This document shows positions 11,201 through 19,239 of a stretch of 64,000 nt of DNA, one piece after another. Origin of the DNA: Symbiodinium natans (Eukaryota > Sar > Dinophyceae > Suessiales > Symbiodiniaceae); contig CAJNDS010000691.1 of the NCBI GenBank assembly GCA_905221605.1, positions 1 through 64,000 on the forward strand, given 5' to 3'. Positions within the stretch are counted from its first letter, which is position 1; each line of letters begins with the position of its first letter. The position numbers and the translations under genes were made by a program. The notes beneath the pieces were generated by a model, which saw only the letters and a list, made by a program, of their open reading frames with translations, did not search any database and had not been told where the DNA came from.

Positions 11201-14200
11201 GATGACCTTTTATCTTTACCCCGTCGCCCCCTCGGCACTCGATGTGAAGTTGTCGCTGTGGAGTTTGGCAATGTTGGTTTGGCGGACATCTGGTTGCCTA
11301 TAGCTATAGCAATCGCTTATAGACCTGATAGTGAAAGGGTTTAAGTGAGGGTCTAGAGGTTCCGCGACCGCACATTGGCTCGTGATGCTTGAAGAGGGAG
11401 GACGCACATAGATCGTGCACAGTTCGCAGCCCTAAACCCTAAACCCTAAACCCTAAACCCTAAACCCTAAACCCTAAACCCTAAACCCTAAACCCTAAAC
11501 CCTAAACCCTAAACCCTCCAAAGCCCCTGCCGGCCAATGACTTGCACGCCTCTTGTCTCTCAGAGACCTCCACAGCTAGGCTTCTGTTGTACATGTTTTC
11601 CAGCTGTCGCGTGAGGAAGAACTCTCCCATAGGATGCCTCACTATGCCCTTAGGGTTTCGGCTAGGGGTTAGGATTTAGAGTTTAGGGTTTAGGGTTTAG
11701 GGTTTAGGGTTCCAAAATGCCCCGACTACGACGATGCAGGCTGACCTCGACGCCTCACTGGCCACCACCGAGGGCCTTGCAGCAATCCAGGTCCAGTTAG
11801 AGCAGCTGACGCAGGACAGAGGTGCTACTCGTAGGGTTTAGGGTTTAGGGTTTAGGGTTTAGGGCTTCGGGTTTAGGGTTTAGGGTTAGAGGGAACTGAA
11901 TCAGGACCTGAACAGCTTGACCCTTGATACCCTCATGAGGGTGGCTTGTACGATCCTTTGCTATTTGTTTTCGGGTTTAGGGTTTAGGGTTTAGGGCGCC
12001 CACTAGGGGCCACACGTTTTTGATGTGCTTGGGTTCTCTTGCAAGTGGTGTATCATGTATGTATGCCGAACGTTGAACCATTACTCCTTTTTGCTTAAGA
12101 ACCCCAAAAAGAATAAAGCATATGATAATCCCTACATTACCCTTGAAAAAGAACCCATTTCCATTTGTTGGGGGATCTGAAGCAATTCGTAGACTACTTT
12201 GATGTGACAAGTGCAATCATTGACCCGAGCATCCACGGAGCAAGCGTTGCTGCGTCCATGCAACTTGCAACCAGTGGATCCATTCAGGGCGCGCGGTCAG
12301 CTCGAGCGATAAGGGAAACTTTGAACCTGAAGCCCCAAACCCTAAACCCTAAACCCTAAACCCTAAACCCTAAACCCTAAACCCTAAACCCTGTACAACA
12401 TGTGAGGTTTGGCCAGCCCGGTTTATGCCGTCACGTTTTCAGGGATGTAGGGGTTCGGGTCAGATAGAGGACAGTTGGTTGGAGCATTGCTTCCTAACCC
12501 TAAACCCTAAACCCTTGGGATCGTTGAGTTGGAGAATTACTTCGGAGGTTGGCTAGTACGATGTCCAGTAGCTCGGGGCTTGGTATCCCCAGCACTTCCT
12601 AACCAAGCCCTAACCCCTGCTGACCTCACAAGTGGCCTGTGTTCAGGGTTTCGGGTTTAGGGGTTTAATATAGGGTCCTTAATAATTATAATAGGGTGTT
12701 GGCGGTTAATCTAGTACAATTACAAAGGGACCCTAAGGGAGTACTATGTAACTACCCTAAACCATAAACCCTATATAAACCCTAAACCCTAACCCCTAAA
12801 CCCTAAGAGAGAGTGCAGAGGACTTGGCGGACATGCAAGGCCAGCGCGACGAGCTGCAACGCCAGTGTGATGAAAGCAAAGCTCGCCTAGAGGAGTGGTG
12901 CTCTAGGGGTTTAGGGTTTAGGGTTTAGGGTTTAGGGTTTCGGGTTTAGGGTTTAGGGTTTAGGGTTGGGGTTTAGAGGTATTCCTGGGTAGATTTGGGG
13001 GTTTGCGATATTCGGGATACCTTATTGGGGTCCTTATTGTAAGGCGATCCTACTCGTTGGGGTCCATTTTGGGGGTCCCTTATTTCACGTTTTGCCGCCT
13101 TATTCGGCTCGTGCCCTGAACCCCAACTCAGAGAGCCACATGCCCTCCACCTTAGCGTTTTTGGTTATTGTGTATGTATATGGATTGACGCATGATTACA
13201 TATATATATATATACCCACATATATATGTATGTATGTATGTATTGTATGTATTGTATGTATTGTATGTATTGTATGTATTGTATGTATTGTATGTATTGT
13301 ATGTATTGTATGTATTGTATGTACTGTATGTACTGTATGTACTGTATGTATTGTATGTATTGTATGTATTGTATGTATTGTATGTATTGTATGTATTGTA
13401 TGTATTGTATGTATTGTATGTATTGTATGTATTGTATGTATTGTATGTATTGTATGTATTGTATGTATTGTATGTAATGATTGTATTGCATGTATGTATG
13501 TATGTATGTATGTATGTATGCATGTATGTATGCATGTATGTATGTATGTATGTATCTGTATATGTATGTTGAGGTATATGCAGGTGGTACATGTACATGT
13601 GTACGCATATGTATGAGCGTGTTTCATTGCCTGCATATATGTGTTTATATCATGATTGAGGCTTATTTCGGGTAGGGGAGGGTAGTTAGGGCCCTAAACA
13701 CTAAACCCTGAACACTAAACCCTAAACCCTGAACCCTAAACCAGGGGGGGGGTAGTTGTGCAAGATCCCACAGGACGCGCAAAGCTTTCCCCAAAATGGT
13801 CAGTGATTTTGCACCAAATCCTAAACCCGACCTCGTAAACCCTAGACCTTACTGCCTTTTGTAAACCCCAGACCCTAGGCCCTAAAGCCTACACAAACCC
13901 AAGGGTTTAGGCTTTTGGCAGGCGGGAGCTGTCAGGGTTTAGGGCCTTTCGGACGAATTCCCACGCTGCCTGCCGGTTTCCGAAAATAGCGGACCCCAAA
14001 TATAGATCCCAAATAGCAAGATTCCCTTGTAAGAAGGATTCCAAGGAGGTACCCCCCCAGTTTCGGAAACCCCCACTACCTTCTCAGGGGTGAGCGGTCC
14101 CTGCCTGAAACCCTAAGCCCCCCCCCCCCCCCCCAAGAGCCCCCCCCCCCAAAAAAAGAACCAAGGAGCTTCCGCAACTTCCTCAACCTCAGAAACGCTA

Positions 14201-17200
14201 GGGTTTAGGGTTTAGGGTTTAGGGTTTAGGGTTTAGGGTTTAGGGTTTAGGGTTTAGGGTTTAGGGTTTAGGGTTTAGGGTTTAGGGTTTAGGGTTTAGG
14301 GTGTAGGCCCTCATTCCACAGGAGCTTCAGCAGATCTTCGCCGAGGCCGGCCTGGAACACTTGCTCTCGGATGCGGATGCCCTGCGGCAATTCACCAGGC
14401 CAGATCAACACTTGAAGGAGTTTAGGGCTTAGGGCTTAGCGCTTAGGGCTTAGGGCTTCGGGTTTAGGAGTAAGTTTTTTTGTTTAGGGTTTGGGGTTAT
14501 TGGTGCCCTAAGTAAGGCATAACAGGTTCATAATACTTGGCTTATAACTCCACTTCTGACCTCCAAGCACATCATCATCAGTACTACAATTTTGAACTTT
14601 GGCTTTGGTGCTGTTCTTCTGTCCTGGGTTCCCCTACTACTACGCCCCCGCTATACTACCCCCCCCCCCCCCCCCCCCCCCGCAGTGCAGGTTCCCCCCA
14701 GAAATAAGGCTGTTTCGGGAGAATTAAGCCGAGTAAGGTTATTTAAGGGGTGAACCCGAAGGGTGCTAGTATGATTCTCAGAAGCGCCCTAACCCTAAAC
14801 CCTAAACGCTAGACCCTGAACCCTAAACCCCAAACCCTAAACCCTAGCCCAAAACCCTAGATAAACATTCCTAGTTTGCTCCTAGGTTGCCAGGGAACCC
14901 CCCCCCCCCCCCCCCTCACAAGTCGAGCTGTTTAGAGTCGTGGGTTTAGAGTTTAGGGTTTAGGGTTTAGGATTTAGGGTTTAGGGTTTAGGGTTTAGGG
15001 TTTAGCAGGAGAGGTGGCGCTCTCGAAGCCGTGCTGCGGAAGCTGGGCCTCGAGCACCTCCTCGACGATCCTGAGGCTTCCCGAACCCAGCACATGGGGT
15101 TTAGGGTTTAGGGTTTGGGGTTTGGGGTTTACTGTAGGGTTTAGGGTTTGAGGTTTAGGGTTTAGGGTTTGAGGTTTGGGGTTTAGGGTTCAGGGTTTTA
15201 GGGTTTATGATTTCGGGTTTAGGGTTTAGGAAAGGGACACTCAGTCTCACTCTACTTCGGGAAGCAGGGAATTCGGCGCCGTATGCCCAATACAGTGCCC
15301 CGTAAAGGGGTTTACGGACCCAAATTCCCTACAAAAAGACCAACAGCAAGCAATTGAGTTCCAGGCTCATAATGCGTTTTCAGGTTTCTCGTGGAGCACA
15401 CGAGGGCTGTGTCTTCGCGCCAGGGTGCTGCGGGGTTTCGGGTTTAGGGTTTAGGGTTTGGGGTTCGGATTTGGGGTTTCGGGTTTAGGGTTTAGGGTTT
15501 CAGGTATGACGAGGCCCCTAAACCCTAAACCCTGAACCCCAAACCCCAAACTCCAAACTCCAAACCCCAAACCCCAAGCCCTAAACCCCAAACCCCAAAC
15601 CCTAAACCCTAAACCCCAAGCCCTAAACCCCAAACCCCAAACCCCAAACCCTAAACCCTAAACCCTAAACCCTCAAAAGACTACGACACGCATGGGGCCT
15701 GGAGACCTTTGAAGCCCTCGGCCGCTATTCCCTCCACCAGAGGCCACAGAAAGCTCTAAGTCAACAACCATGATTCAAGAGGGTTTAGGGTTTAGGGTTT
15801 AGGGTTTAGGGTTTAGGGTTTAGGGTTTAGGGTTTAGGGTGAGCCTGAATCCCCCCCAAAAAGCATCGGGTTTAGGATATCGGGTTTAGGGTTTCGCGCT
15901 TCGGGCTTGGGATCTAGGAGTCCTTGTATAACATGCCCTAGACTCCGAAATCGCGTAAACACCCTCTAACCCCAAACCCTAATACCCTCAAACCCTGAAC
16001 CCTAAACCCATTTTGGAACCCTACACCTCAAACCCAGGCCCGCGACACCCCGCAAACCCAAAAACCCAAAAACCCCAAGCCCACAATCCCAAAACTCCTA
16101 AACCCTGAACCGCCCCTCTTTTTCCCTCAACAGGAGCTGGGTCGGCTCCTTTCCTTCATGAATCGCTCCCTGGCTGTTGCTCCGCAGGGAGCGATTTAAA
16201 GGATTTCGGGTTCAGGGCTTGTGCCGGGTGGCTCTGGTGGGCTTTGAGGGGGGTCAGGCCTAGTGTGGGGGTTTTAGAGGTCTTATGTGGCTTGAGTTTA
16301 GAGGTTTTATGCTTCTTGAGGCGCAATGTAGGGGTTTTGCGGGTCGAGGGTTTTGGGTTGTAGGGGGCGTTTTAGTTATGTGTGTTGAAATCCAGGGCTT
16401 GGCCGCAACAAGTTAGGTAGCCACCACCAGCTCTGAGGCCACACATAACATTACTTATAACCACCCATGAACCCTACGCCCTAAACCCTAAACCCCGAAA
16501 CCCTAAACCCTAAGCCCCGAAACCCTCAACCCTAAACCCTAAACCCTAAACCCCGAAACCCTGAACCCCCAAACCAAGCAACCAGGCCTCAAAGAGGTAC
16601 TCCAGCAAAGTGGCCTCGCCAGCCTCTTGGCTGCAGAGCGCTCTGCCGTGGGGAGTTGAGGGTTTAGGGTTTAGGGTTTAGGGTTCAGGGTTTAGGGTTC
16701 AGGGTTTAAGGTTCAGGGTTTAGGGTTTAGGGTTAGGGCTTAAGCTAGAAGCATCCCTTATCCCTAAACTCTGCGGACATATGCCGGATTTATCCAAGCC
16801 CTCTGAAGCAAGAATAACTGTTCGGGATACATAGCCTAAACCCTAACCTCTGCGCTTTGGATGGTTTGTTATTGTAAACAAGGCGCTTGCTACGGCAATG
16901 CAAAAACAACTGTTGATGCACGCCCAAATCCTCCCGGATAGGGCTTTCCCTCCCCCCTTCCCCTGTGATTTCGAGGACCATTCCTTTTTTTGTCAGACAA
17001 AGTTCCCTGTCAGACATTGTGGAAGGGTTCCTTCTGTCAGGGGTTCATCGTTCCAAAAAAAGCACCCTAAACCCTGAAGCCGGAACCCTAAATCCTAAAC
17101 CCTAAGCCCTAAAACCTAAACCCCCCCCAACGCGCCGAAGCTCTCAGGCCTCCTGGAGGACCCAAAAGCCTTCGAGGACTTGCTGGCGCGCTATGGAGCC

Positions 17201-18107
17201 ATGAAGGCTTCATTCGAGAGGCGTGCGCTGGGAGTTCGGGGCAGAGGGCTGGTGCTTGCATTACAGGGCTTTTAGGGTGCAGGTTTTTCTTAGGGTTGGG
17301 GGATGCTGCTGCGTAGCGTCTTGTTGTAATTTGCTTTCTTTCTGTATGCTTTTCACAGGGTTGAAGGCGCAACTCGGCTACACAGGGACTTTGGGTCTCT
17401 AAGGGGTTTAGGGTTTTAGGGTTCAATGTGGGTTTATGTTGCATCGGGCAGCAAGCGCAATGCCTTTGTCCATCCATGACAGGCATGGATTCGAGGCACT
17501 CTTTTCGGATGTGCAGAAGCTGGATCATTTCTTGGGGACGCATCGGCAGGTGCGAGACGTCTTCCAGGAGCAGGGCTGGGTCTGGGTTTTGGTCGCTGTC
17601 GCCTAGTGGGACTTTGCTTCAAAAGCTGTCCACGGAGTCATAAGGCCCTTGTCCCTGAAAGGAGGCTGGCTATGAGCATTTGCTGGATGACTCAAGTGCA
17701 GCTGCTAGCTTTCTGCGAATATTCGATCAGGGCGAGTATGACCGGACGGTTATGGCGAAGCTGCGCCAGGTCTTCGAGGAAGCGGGGCAAAGCAACCTGC
17801 TTCTGGAGTACGAAGCTGCCAGTACCACTGATGCTGGGGAGGTGGCTCAGTAGTAGAGTAGGTAACCTGTAACCTTTTGTGAGTATTCTAATCCCAACAA
17901 GATCTCAAAGGTTAACCTTTAATTCCCCTAGGTTACTGGACAACCAAGGTGGAGGACACCGACTTTGCGGAAGACGAAGGGGAGGATGATGCCGACGAAG
18001 CAGACGAGGAGCCCGGAGAAGCAGAAGAGGATGTGGACGAGGAGGCGGAGGAGGAGGAGGCTGAAGAAGATGAGACAGAGAAGGAGGACACAGGCAAGGG
18101 GTCCTGA
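2173..18107 (+). CDS. DP-repeat gene 1 (whole gene span, about 30 short exons)
   Basis: Family not recognised. Small exons, mostly 20-180 bp, encode a degenerate helical repeat of roughly 28-38 residues. Its core is G-[LFYM]-E-x-L-[LF]-x-D-P-x-x-L-x-x-[FL]-L, followed by a linker such as RYGAMKASFERH or THRQVRDVFQEA. Between repeats are acidic/basic heptad-like exons (coiled coil), at 3.4-4.1 kb and 11.6-12.9 kb. The last exon is a Glu/Asp-rich tail ending in TGA at 18105-18107. Homology between units fixes several junctions exactly, for example SFER/HGFEALF and VFQ/EAGYEHLL. The start is unknown: candidates before 3.4 kb are weak. It may be more than one gene. A superficial likeness to DP-containing helical repeats such as STI1 motifs is noted but untested. 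A scaffold-like role is inference only. Confidence 0.6.
2321..2408 (+). CDS. Candidate exon, GC-rich open segment
   Basis: Unique GC-rich island between telomeric tracts, open from an ATG (MLRKVWRHTVRGEEASVDEL). No clear donor. Listed because unique GC-rich islands elsewhere in the window are exons. Confidence 0.25.
2851..2881 (+). CDS. Candidate coiled-coil exon
   Basis: After CAACAG, the open frame EEETQAERME ends before a possible GC donor (GGAGG/GCTTTT). Charged and heptad-like. Confidence 0.35.
3420..3465 (+). CDS. Exon, charged helix (KKMRVLEESASGQQG)
   Basis: CCCAG acceptor, one base, then 15 codons. The exon ends at GGC where an element with a GAGA target duplication begins. Joined to 3627 the frame continues without a break (GQQG then EIDQLQKQL). 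Confidence 0.6.
3466..3626 (+). mobile_element. Introner, GGTAGCCCAG family, GAGA target duplication
   Basis: The intron begins GAGACGTGGTAGCCCAG and ends GGTCTACCAAG. The GAGA at 3466-3469 is repeated at 3627-3630, the first bases of the next exon. The terminal inverted repeat is GTGGTAGCC against GGTCTACCA. The first 33 bases closely match the intron at 9334. It carries TTTAGGG repeats inside. The donor dinucleotide is GA, supplied by the target duplication. Confidence 0.85.
3627..3686 (+). CDS. Coiled-coil exon
   Basis: Sixty bases, phase 0: EIDQLQKQLADETARREAVE. Heptad pattern with hydrophobic I, L, L and L spacing. It follows an introner acceptor CTACCAAG. Confidence 0.75.
4078..4128 (+). 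CDS. Exon leading into a DP repeat
   Basis: ELEAERDLLQEIFKASG. The end LLQEIFKASG matches the repeat lead-in LRQVFEEAG of the exon at 17662. The donor is either GTTTAC at 4129 or GCCTCC at 4120. Confidence 0.6.
4165..4188 (+). repeat. Poly-C tract
   Basis: Twenty-two uninterrupted C residues after GCAAAAGAACCCCG. One of many C or G homopolymers in the introns. Confidence 0.95.
4214..4478 (+). mobile_element. Dispersed repeat with 26-bp minisatellite and A-rich tail, copy 1
   Basis: Six imperfect copies of a 26-bp unit (gggcactccagggagtctct plus ggggtt) run from 4234 to about 4380. They are followed by GGGCGAGGAGAAGAGTTCCG and a segment ending in CACCGAAGGTGGTGAAAAAAG. The same sequence lies inverted at 51858-52160. 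The A-rich end is SINE-like, but no polymerase III promoter was identified. Confidence 0.7.
5440..5530 (+). CDS. Candidate exon
   Basis: Unique segment after ATCACAG, open as NAKEIPPQNEPRPSFKSRG. Low complexity in charge, no clear donor, no match to the repeat family. Confidence 0.25.
5678..5731 (+). CDS. DP-repeat exon (GLEDLLK)
   Basis: PVLRHFHAEGAGLEDLLK. It ends at AAG before a GA donor (GAGCCG). Joining to 6217 gives LLK-DPEALGAF, restoring the repeat core exactly, which supports the GA 5' splice site. Confidence 0.78.
6217..6282 (+). CDS. DP-repeat exon (DPEALGAF)
   Basis: Acceptor CCCAGAAG, phase 0, DPEALGAFVARGAALEA and on to ALRLL. The donor is GCGAAG (GC). It is the second half of the repeat started at 5678 and the lead-in (LEAALRLL) to the next one. 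Confidence 0.75.
6402..6470 (+). CDS. Candidate degenerate DP-repeat segment
   Basis: The open frame GGLGGTLKDPTDPKRR resembles GLEDLLKDP with losses. No convincing acceptor. May be a decayed exon. Confidence 0.25.
6956..6998 (+). CDS. DP-repeat exon (GLEGLLDDPE)
   Basis: After CTGCAG: RGKLGLEGLLDDPE, then a GC donor (GAG/GCAGGG). The same GAG/GC break after DD-[PA]-E is used at 9661 and 15075. Just upstream, in another frame, the sequence also reads LLHDPEKLQ, which may be a relic of a neighbouring unit. Confidence 0.72.
7010..7802 (+). other. Intron with no supported exon
   Basis: Telomeric tracts at both ends. The segment 7330-7680 is unique, with open frames of 60-75 codons on both strands that look random in composition. 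A possible relic MQDAKELLAL lies at 7092-7123. Confidence 0.5.
7803..7859 (+). CDS. DP-repeat exon, second-half type (EMARLLALMK)
   Basis: CCAG acceptor, phase 0, EMARLLALMKQVQEHDLLL, GTGAGC donor. The start E-x-[AG]-R-L-L matches [10 protein letters not shown] at 19583, where it directly follows LLDDPP. It therefore probably continues the repeat begun at 6956. Confidence 0.68.
7915..8486 (+). other. Intron: AT repeat, 47-base poly-C and unique filler
   Basis: 7915-7938 is a TA microsatellite. 8176-8222 is an uninterrupted run of 47 C. A short segment at 8056-8090 reads VLHPQPENLSTR after CCAG and could be a minor exon, but nothing confirms it. Confidence 0.6.
8487..8547 (+). CDS. Probable degenerate DP-repeat exon
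   Basis: T-rich tract then TTTCAG, one base, and NVHQTRLQTFWESGHAWKLEG. LQTFWESGHAWKLEGLL aligns with LRQVFEEAG-LEHLL plus a two-residue insertion. Possible GC donor after GAGG. Confidence 0.45.
8717..8817 (+). CDS. DP-repeat exon (GLASLLENPSDL)
   Basis: Acceptor CTAAAG, two bases then LEEILERCGLASLLENPSDL and EAMLLRRLRYREA. The donor is a consensus GTGAGT. A full unit in one exon; the Asp of the core is Asn here (ENP). Confidence 0.82.
9108..9145 (+). CDS. Candidate exon, repeat lead-in
   Basis: After GTTCCAG: FLQVLKRNLPSR, then a GC donor. FLQVLKR resembles the LRQVFEE lead-in. Confidence 0.4.
9270..9333 (+). CDS. DP-repeat exon (LLRYKAMQGSFSKHGFSEL)
   Basis: LLRYKAMQGSFSKHGFSEL aligns with LLARYGAMKASFERHGFEAL of the exons at 17148 and 17483. 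It ends GAG CT; the next base begins the GTTT target duplication of an introner. The acceptor is AAAG (9269) or CCCAG (9276). Confidence 0.78.
9334..9455 (+). mobile_element. Introner, GGTAGCCCAG family, GTTT target duplication, telomeric repeats inside
   Basis: A perfect 13-bp terminal inverted repeat, CTTGGTAGCCCAG (9338) and CTGGGCTACCAAG (ending 9455), is flanked by GTTT at 9334-9337 and 9456-9459. Inside are TTCAGGG and TTTAGGG arrays. Removing 9334-9455 restores GAG CTG TTT GAA GAC CCA, reading ELFEDPDKL. The donor GT is the first half of the duplicated target and the acceptor CCAAG is the end of the element. Confidence 0.92.
9456..9504 (+). CDS. DP-repeat exon (FEDPDKLDKFLETHRQ)
   Basis: One base then FEDPDKLDKFLETHRQ, matching FSDVQKLDHFLGTHRQ at 17483. 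It ends CGG CAG before a GC donor (GCATCC). Joining to 9608 gives THRQ-VRNSFLDAGFEGLL, parallel to THRQVRDVFQ-EAGYEHLL. Confidence 0.87.
9608..9661 (+). CDS. DP-repeat exon (GFEGLLDDAE)
   Basis: GTGCAG acceptor, phase 0, VRNSFLDAGFEGLLDDAE, GC donor (GAG/GCTTCT). The donor position is the same as in the exon at 15009. Confidence 0.83.
9960..10229 (+). other. Intron filler
   Basis: Telomeric variants and unique sequence. No supported exon. Confidence 0.5.
10230..10985 (+). repeat. CCCCAAG array grading into CCCCAAA
   Basis: About 750 bp of CCCCAAG 7-mers with slippage variants, ending in CCCCAAAC units. It is a transition derivative of the telomeric repeat, expanded separately. All minus-strand frames through it are open (Gly-Leu-Ala-Trp rich) because of the period, not because of coding. 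Confidence 0.95.
11001..11060 (+). CDS. Exon PLEAADQFFKQ
   Basis: CCACAG acceptor, 20 codons PLEAADQFFKQRQADAPCDL, GT donor (GTGCTT). Position after the DDAE exon suggests the second half of a repeat (L-x-x-F-[FL]). Moderate. Confidence 0.55.
11604..11632 (+). CDS. Candidate short coiled-coil exon
   Basis: TTTTCCAG acceptor, LSREEELSH, possible GA donor. Short. Confidence 0.4.
11740..11821 (+). CDS. Coiled-coil exon
   Basis: GATGCAG acceptor, ADLDAS then LATTEGLAAIQVQLEQLTQD, GT donor (GTGCTA). Good heptads. The phase to 11890 is not resolved; an earlier GT donor at 11791 is possible. Confidence 0.7.
11890..11940 (+). CDS. Coiled-coil exon
   Basis: RELNQDLNSLTLDTLMR between TTAG and a GTGGCT donor. 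Confidence 0.65.
12171..12315 (+). CDS. Candidate open segment, unassigned
   Basis: Open as LGDLKQFVDYFDVTSAII and on to SIQGARSARAIRE. The composition is protein-like, but no acceptor is clear and it resembles nothing nearby. Could be an exon or a fragment of another gene. Confidence 0.3.
12812..12897 (+). CDS. Coiled-coil exon
   Basis: SAEDLADMQGQRDELQRQ and CDESKARLEE, donor GTGCTC. Flanked by CCCTAAA upstream and TTTAGGG downstream. Confidence 0.68.
12960..14165 (+). other. Intron: minisatellite, poly-C and unique filler
   Basis: Contains the 9-bp TATGTATTG array (listed separately), telomeric fragments and poly-C at 14117-14150. No supported exon. Confidence 0.55.
13222..13550 (+). repeat. 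9-bp minisatellite (TATGTATTG)n with TATG flank
   Basis: About 27 copies of a 9-mer from about 13234 to 13477, with a block of three TATGTACTG variants near 13318-13345, followed by a TATG/CATG tetranucleotide tract. A 9-bp unit is open in several frames (Cys-Ile-Val, Tyr-Val-Leu), which explains the spurious open frames. Confidence 0.95.
14166..14198 (+). CDS. Candidate short exon (ELPQLPQPQKR)
   Basis: Introner-like acceptor AACCAAG then GAGCTTC, the same first bases as the exon at 14322. Proline-rich and short, so it may be a decayed copy. Confidence 0.3.
14322..14417 (+). CDS. DP-repeat exon (GLEHLLSDADAL)
   Basis: CCACAG acceptor, phase 0, ELQQIFAEAGLEHLLSDADA and LRQFTRPDQHLK, GA donor (AAG/GAGTTT). 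One complete lead-in and core. Confidence 0.87.
14418..15008 (+). other. Intron with poly-C tracts
   Basis: Telomeric variants, poly-C at 14659-14681 and 14897-14915. No supported exon. Confidence 0.6.
15009..15075 (+). CDS. DP-repeat exon (GLEHLLDDPE)
   Basis: TTTAGCAG acceptor, one base, RGG then LEAVLRKLGLEHLLDDPE, GC donor (GAG/GCTTCC). Confidence 0.87.
15384..15405 (+). CDS. DP-repeat exon fragment (FLVEHTR)
   Basis: TTTTCAG acceptor, one base, FLVEHTR, GC donor. Aligns with FLETHRQ at 9456 and FLGTHRQ at 17483, with the same exon end. Confidence 0.55.
15680..15752 (+). CDS. DP-repeat exon, shortened core
   Basis: LRHAW then GLETFEALGRYSLHQR. Looks like GLE-x-L-L-DPEAL-x-x-RY with part of the core deleted. 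Donor unclear. Confidence 0.5.
16134..16190 (+). CDS. DP-repeat exon, second-half type (ELGRLLSFMN)
   Basis: Pyrimidine-rich tract and CAACAG, phase 0, ELGRLLSFMNRSLAVAPQ, GC donor. Matches [10 protein letters not shown] at 19583. Confidence 0.65.
16586..16636 (+). CDS. DP-repeat exon (GLASLLAAE)
   Basis: AACCAG acceptor, two bases, LKEVLQQSGLASLLAAE. The core DP is lost. It continues open to a TGA at 16656, but a GC donor after GAGC is likely. Confidence 0.65.
17148..17220 (+). CDS. DP-repeat exon (GLLEDPKAFEDLLARY)
   Basis: CTCTCAG acceptor, then GLLEDPKAFEDLLARYGAMK and ASFER. The GC donor (GAGAG/GCGTGC) is chosen because it joins to 17483 as SFER-HGFEALF, matching SFSKHGFSELF at 9270. 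A GT two bases later would break the frame. Confidence 0.87.
17483..17567 (+). CDS. DP-repeat exon (HGFEALFSDVQKLDHFL)
   Basis: ATGACAG acceptor, one base, HGFEALFSDVQKLDHFLGT and HRQVRDVFQ, GA donor (CAG/GAGCAG). Joining to 17662 gives VFQ-EAGYEHLL. Confidence 0.9.
17662..17841 (+). CDS. DP-repeat exon, longest of the gene
   Basis: GAAAG acceptor, 60 codons in phase 0: EAGYEHLLDDSSAAASFL, RIFDQGEYDRTVMAK, LRQVFEEAGQSNLLLEYEAA and STTDAGE. One complete unit plus the lead-in and first half of the next. Donor GTGGCT, which is the first target-duplication copy of an introner. Confidence 0.92.
17842..17948 (+). mobile_element. Introner, GTGG target duplication
   Basis: The intron starts GTGG-CTCAGTAGTAGAGTAGG and ends GGACAACCAAG; GTGG is repeated at 17949-17952. 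Inner inverted repeat GGTAACC and GGTTAC. Shares AACCTTT/AGGTTAACCTTTA-type sequence with the intron at 39794. No telomeric repeats. Removing it keeps the frame (TTDAGE-VEDTDF). Confidence 0.88.
17949..18107 (+). CDS. Terminal exon: acidic C-terminal tail and stop
   Basis: Fifty-two residues then TGA. Starts VEDTDFAEDEGEDDADEADE, almost entirely Glu/Asp/Ala, and ends EKEDTGKGS. Similar acidic tails are common in nuclear, chromatin-associated and chaperone proteins, but this alone does not assign a role. Exact phase continuity from 17841 across an introner supports it as the true end. Confidence 0.87.
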   Translation: MEDTDFAEDEGEDDADEADEEPGEAEEDVDEEAEEEEAEEDETEKEDTGKGS

Positions 18108-19188
18108 GCGCCTAGAACCCGAAATCCTAAACCCCAGAACCCCAGAACCCCAGAACCCCAGAACCCCAGGGTTTACGGCTTAATGTCAGACTCTGGAGCC
18201 CCAGGATTGCGCGAACTGTAAACTGATCTCCACAACCTCAATCTTGCCCCCCCTTGCCCTAGCCCCTAAACCCTAAAGGGTTTAGGGTTTAGGGTTTAGG
18301 GTTTAGGGTTTAGGGTTTAGGTTTAGGGTTTAGGGTTTAGGGTTTACCCATGTATAAGCCCCCACACGGACCCTTGTAGTTAGACCCGAAACCCTGAACC
18401 CGATTGCAAGGCTTAAGCCTGAAGCCCTACAACCAGTAAACCTAAATCTGAATTCGGAAACCCTATTGCGAAACCCTAAACGGTGTTGGGCCCCATTACC
18501 AAAACCCTAAACCCTAAATCCCTCACCTAAACCCTATAAACCCTAAACCCTAAACCCTAAACCTTTGCTGCTTGAGCCCCGGAGGTGTGAAGGATTCCGA
18601 TGGCGCGAAGAAGGAGCCCCAGCCTCCCAAGGCCCTTTACACAAGGACAAGGTTTAGTGGTGAAGAGGTTTAGAGGGATTAGGGTTTTGCGGGGTTTAGA
18701 GGTTCACAAGGAAAAGGTTTAGGGTTTAGGGTTTCGTGGTTTAGACGTTTAGAGGTGCAGGGTTTTAGGGTTTAGAGGTTTTGGGGTTAGGGGTTTGAGA
18801 GGTTTAGGGTTCAGAGGGGTTCGGGTTAAGGTTGAAAGGTTTAGAGACTTAGAGCCTAAACCTTAAACCCCGAAGCCCCCAAGCCCCTAAGCCCCTAAAC
18901 CCCTAAACCCTCACCCCTAAAACCCAAAACCCCAAACCCTAAACCCTAGACCCCTAACCTCCCGAACCAGCGGACGCAGCCACGCAGGCGCAAAGGGAAG
19001 GCCCTCCTCGCGTCTCCTTTCCTGCGCTGCGAGCCTTGGAGTCCAAATGAGGTCTAAAAGGGTTTAGGGTTCAAGGTTCAGGGCTTAGGGTTTGGTGTTT
19101 TGGGTTGAGGGTTGAGGGTTTAGGGTTTAGGGTTTAGGGCTAGGGTTTAGGATGTGCGCATTCCCCAGTGCTCATTTGATCTCCCAAG
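18108..19188 (+). other. Presumed 3' flank and start of the next gene
   Basis: CCCAGAA repeats, telomeric arrays in both directions and few unique islands. The island 18971-19047 after AACCAG is open (ADAATQAQREGPPRVSF) and could be an early exon of the next gene, but is unconfirmed. No poly-A signal was recognised. Confidence 0.4.
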
Positions 19189-19239
19189 GAGCCTACCTAT
19201 CTCGAACAACAGCCTTCGAGCGGGTTCTCCGGGATGAAG
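19189..19239 (+). CDS. DP-repeat lead-in exon
   Basis: CCCAAG acceptor, two bases, AYLS then [12 protein letters not shown] plus one base. GC donor (GAAG/GCCGGG). Joined to 19583 it reads [14 protein letters not shown], matching VLRKLGLEHLLDDP at 15009. Using the visible GT (GTCTGA) instead breaks the frame. Confidence 0.75.

Noticed and set aside
13092-13636. Open frames of 80-174 codons on both strands
   Set aside because: Produced by the 9-bp TATGTATTG minisatellite.
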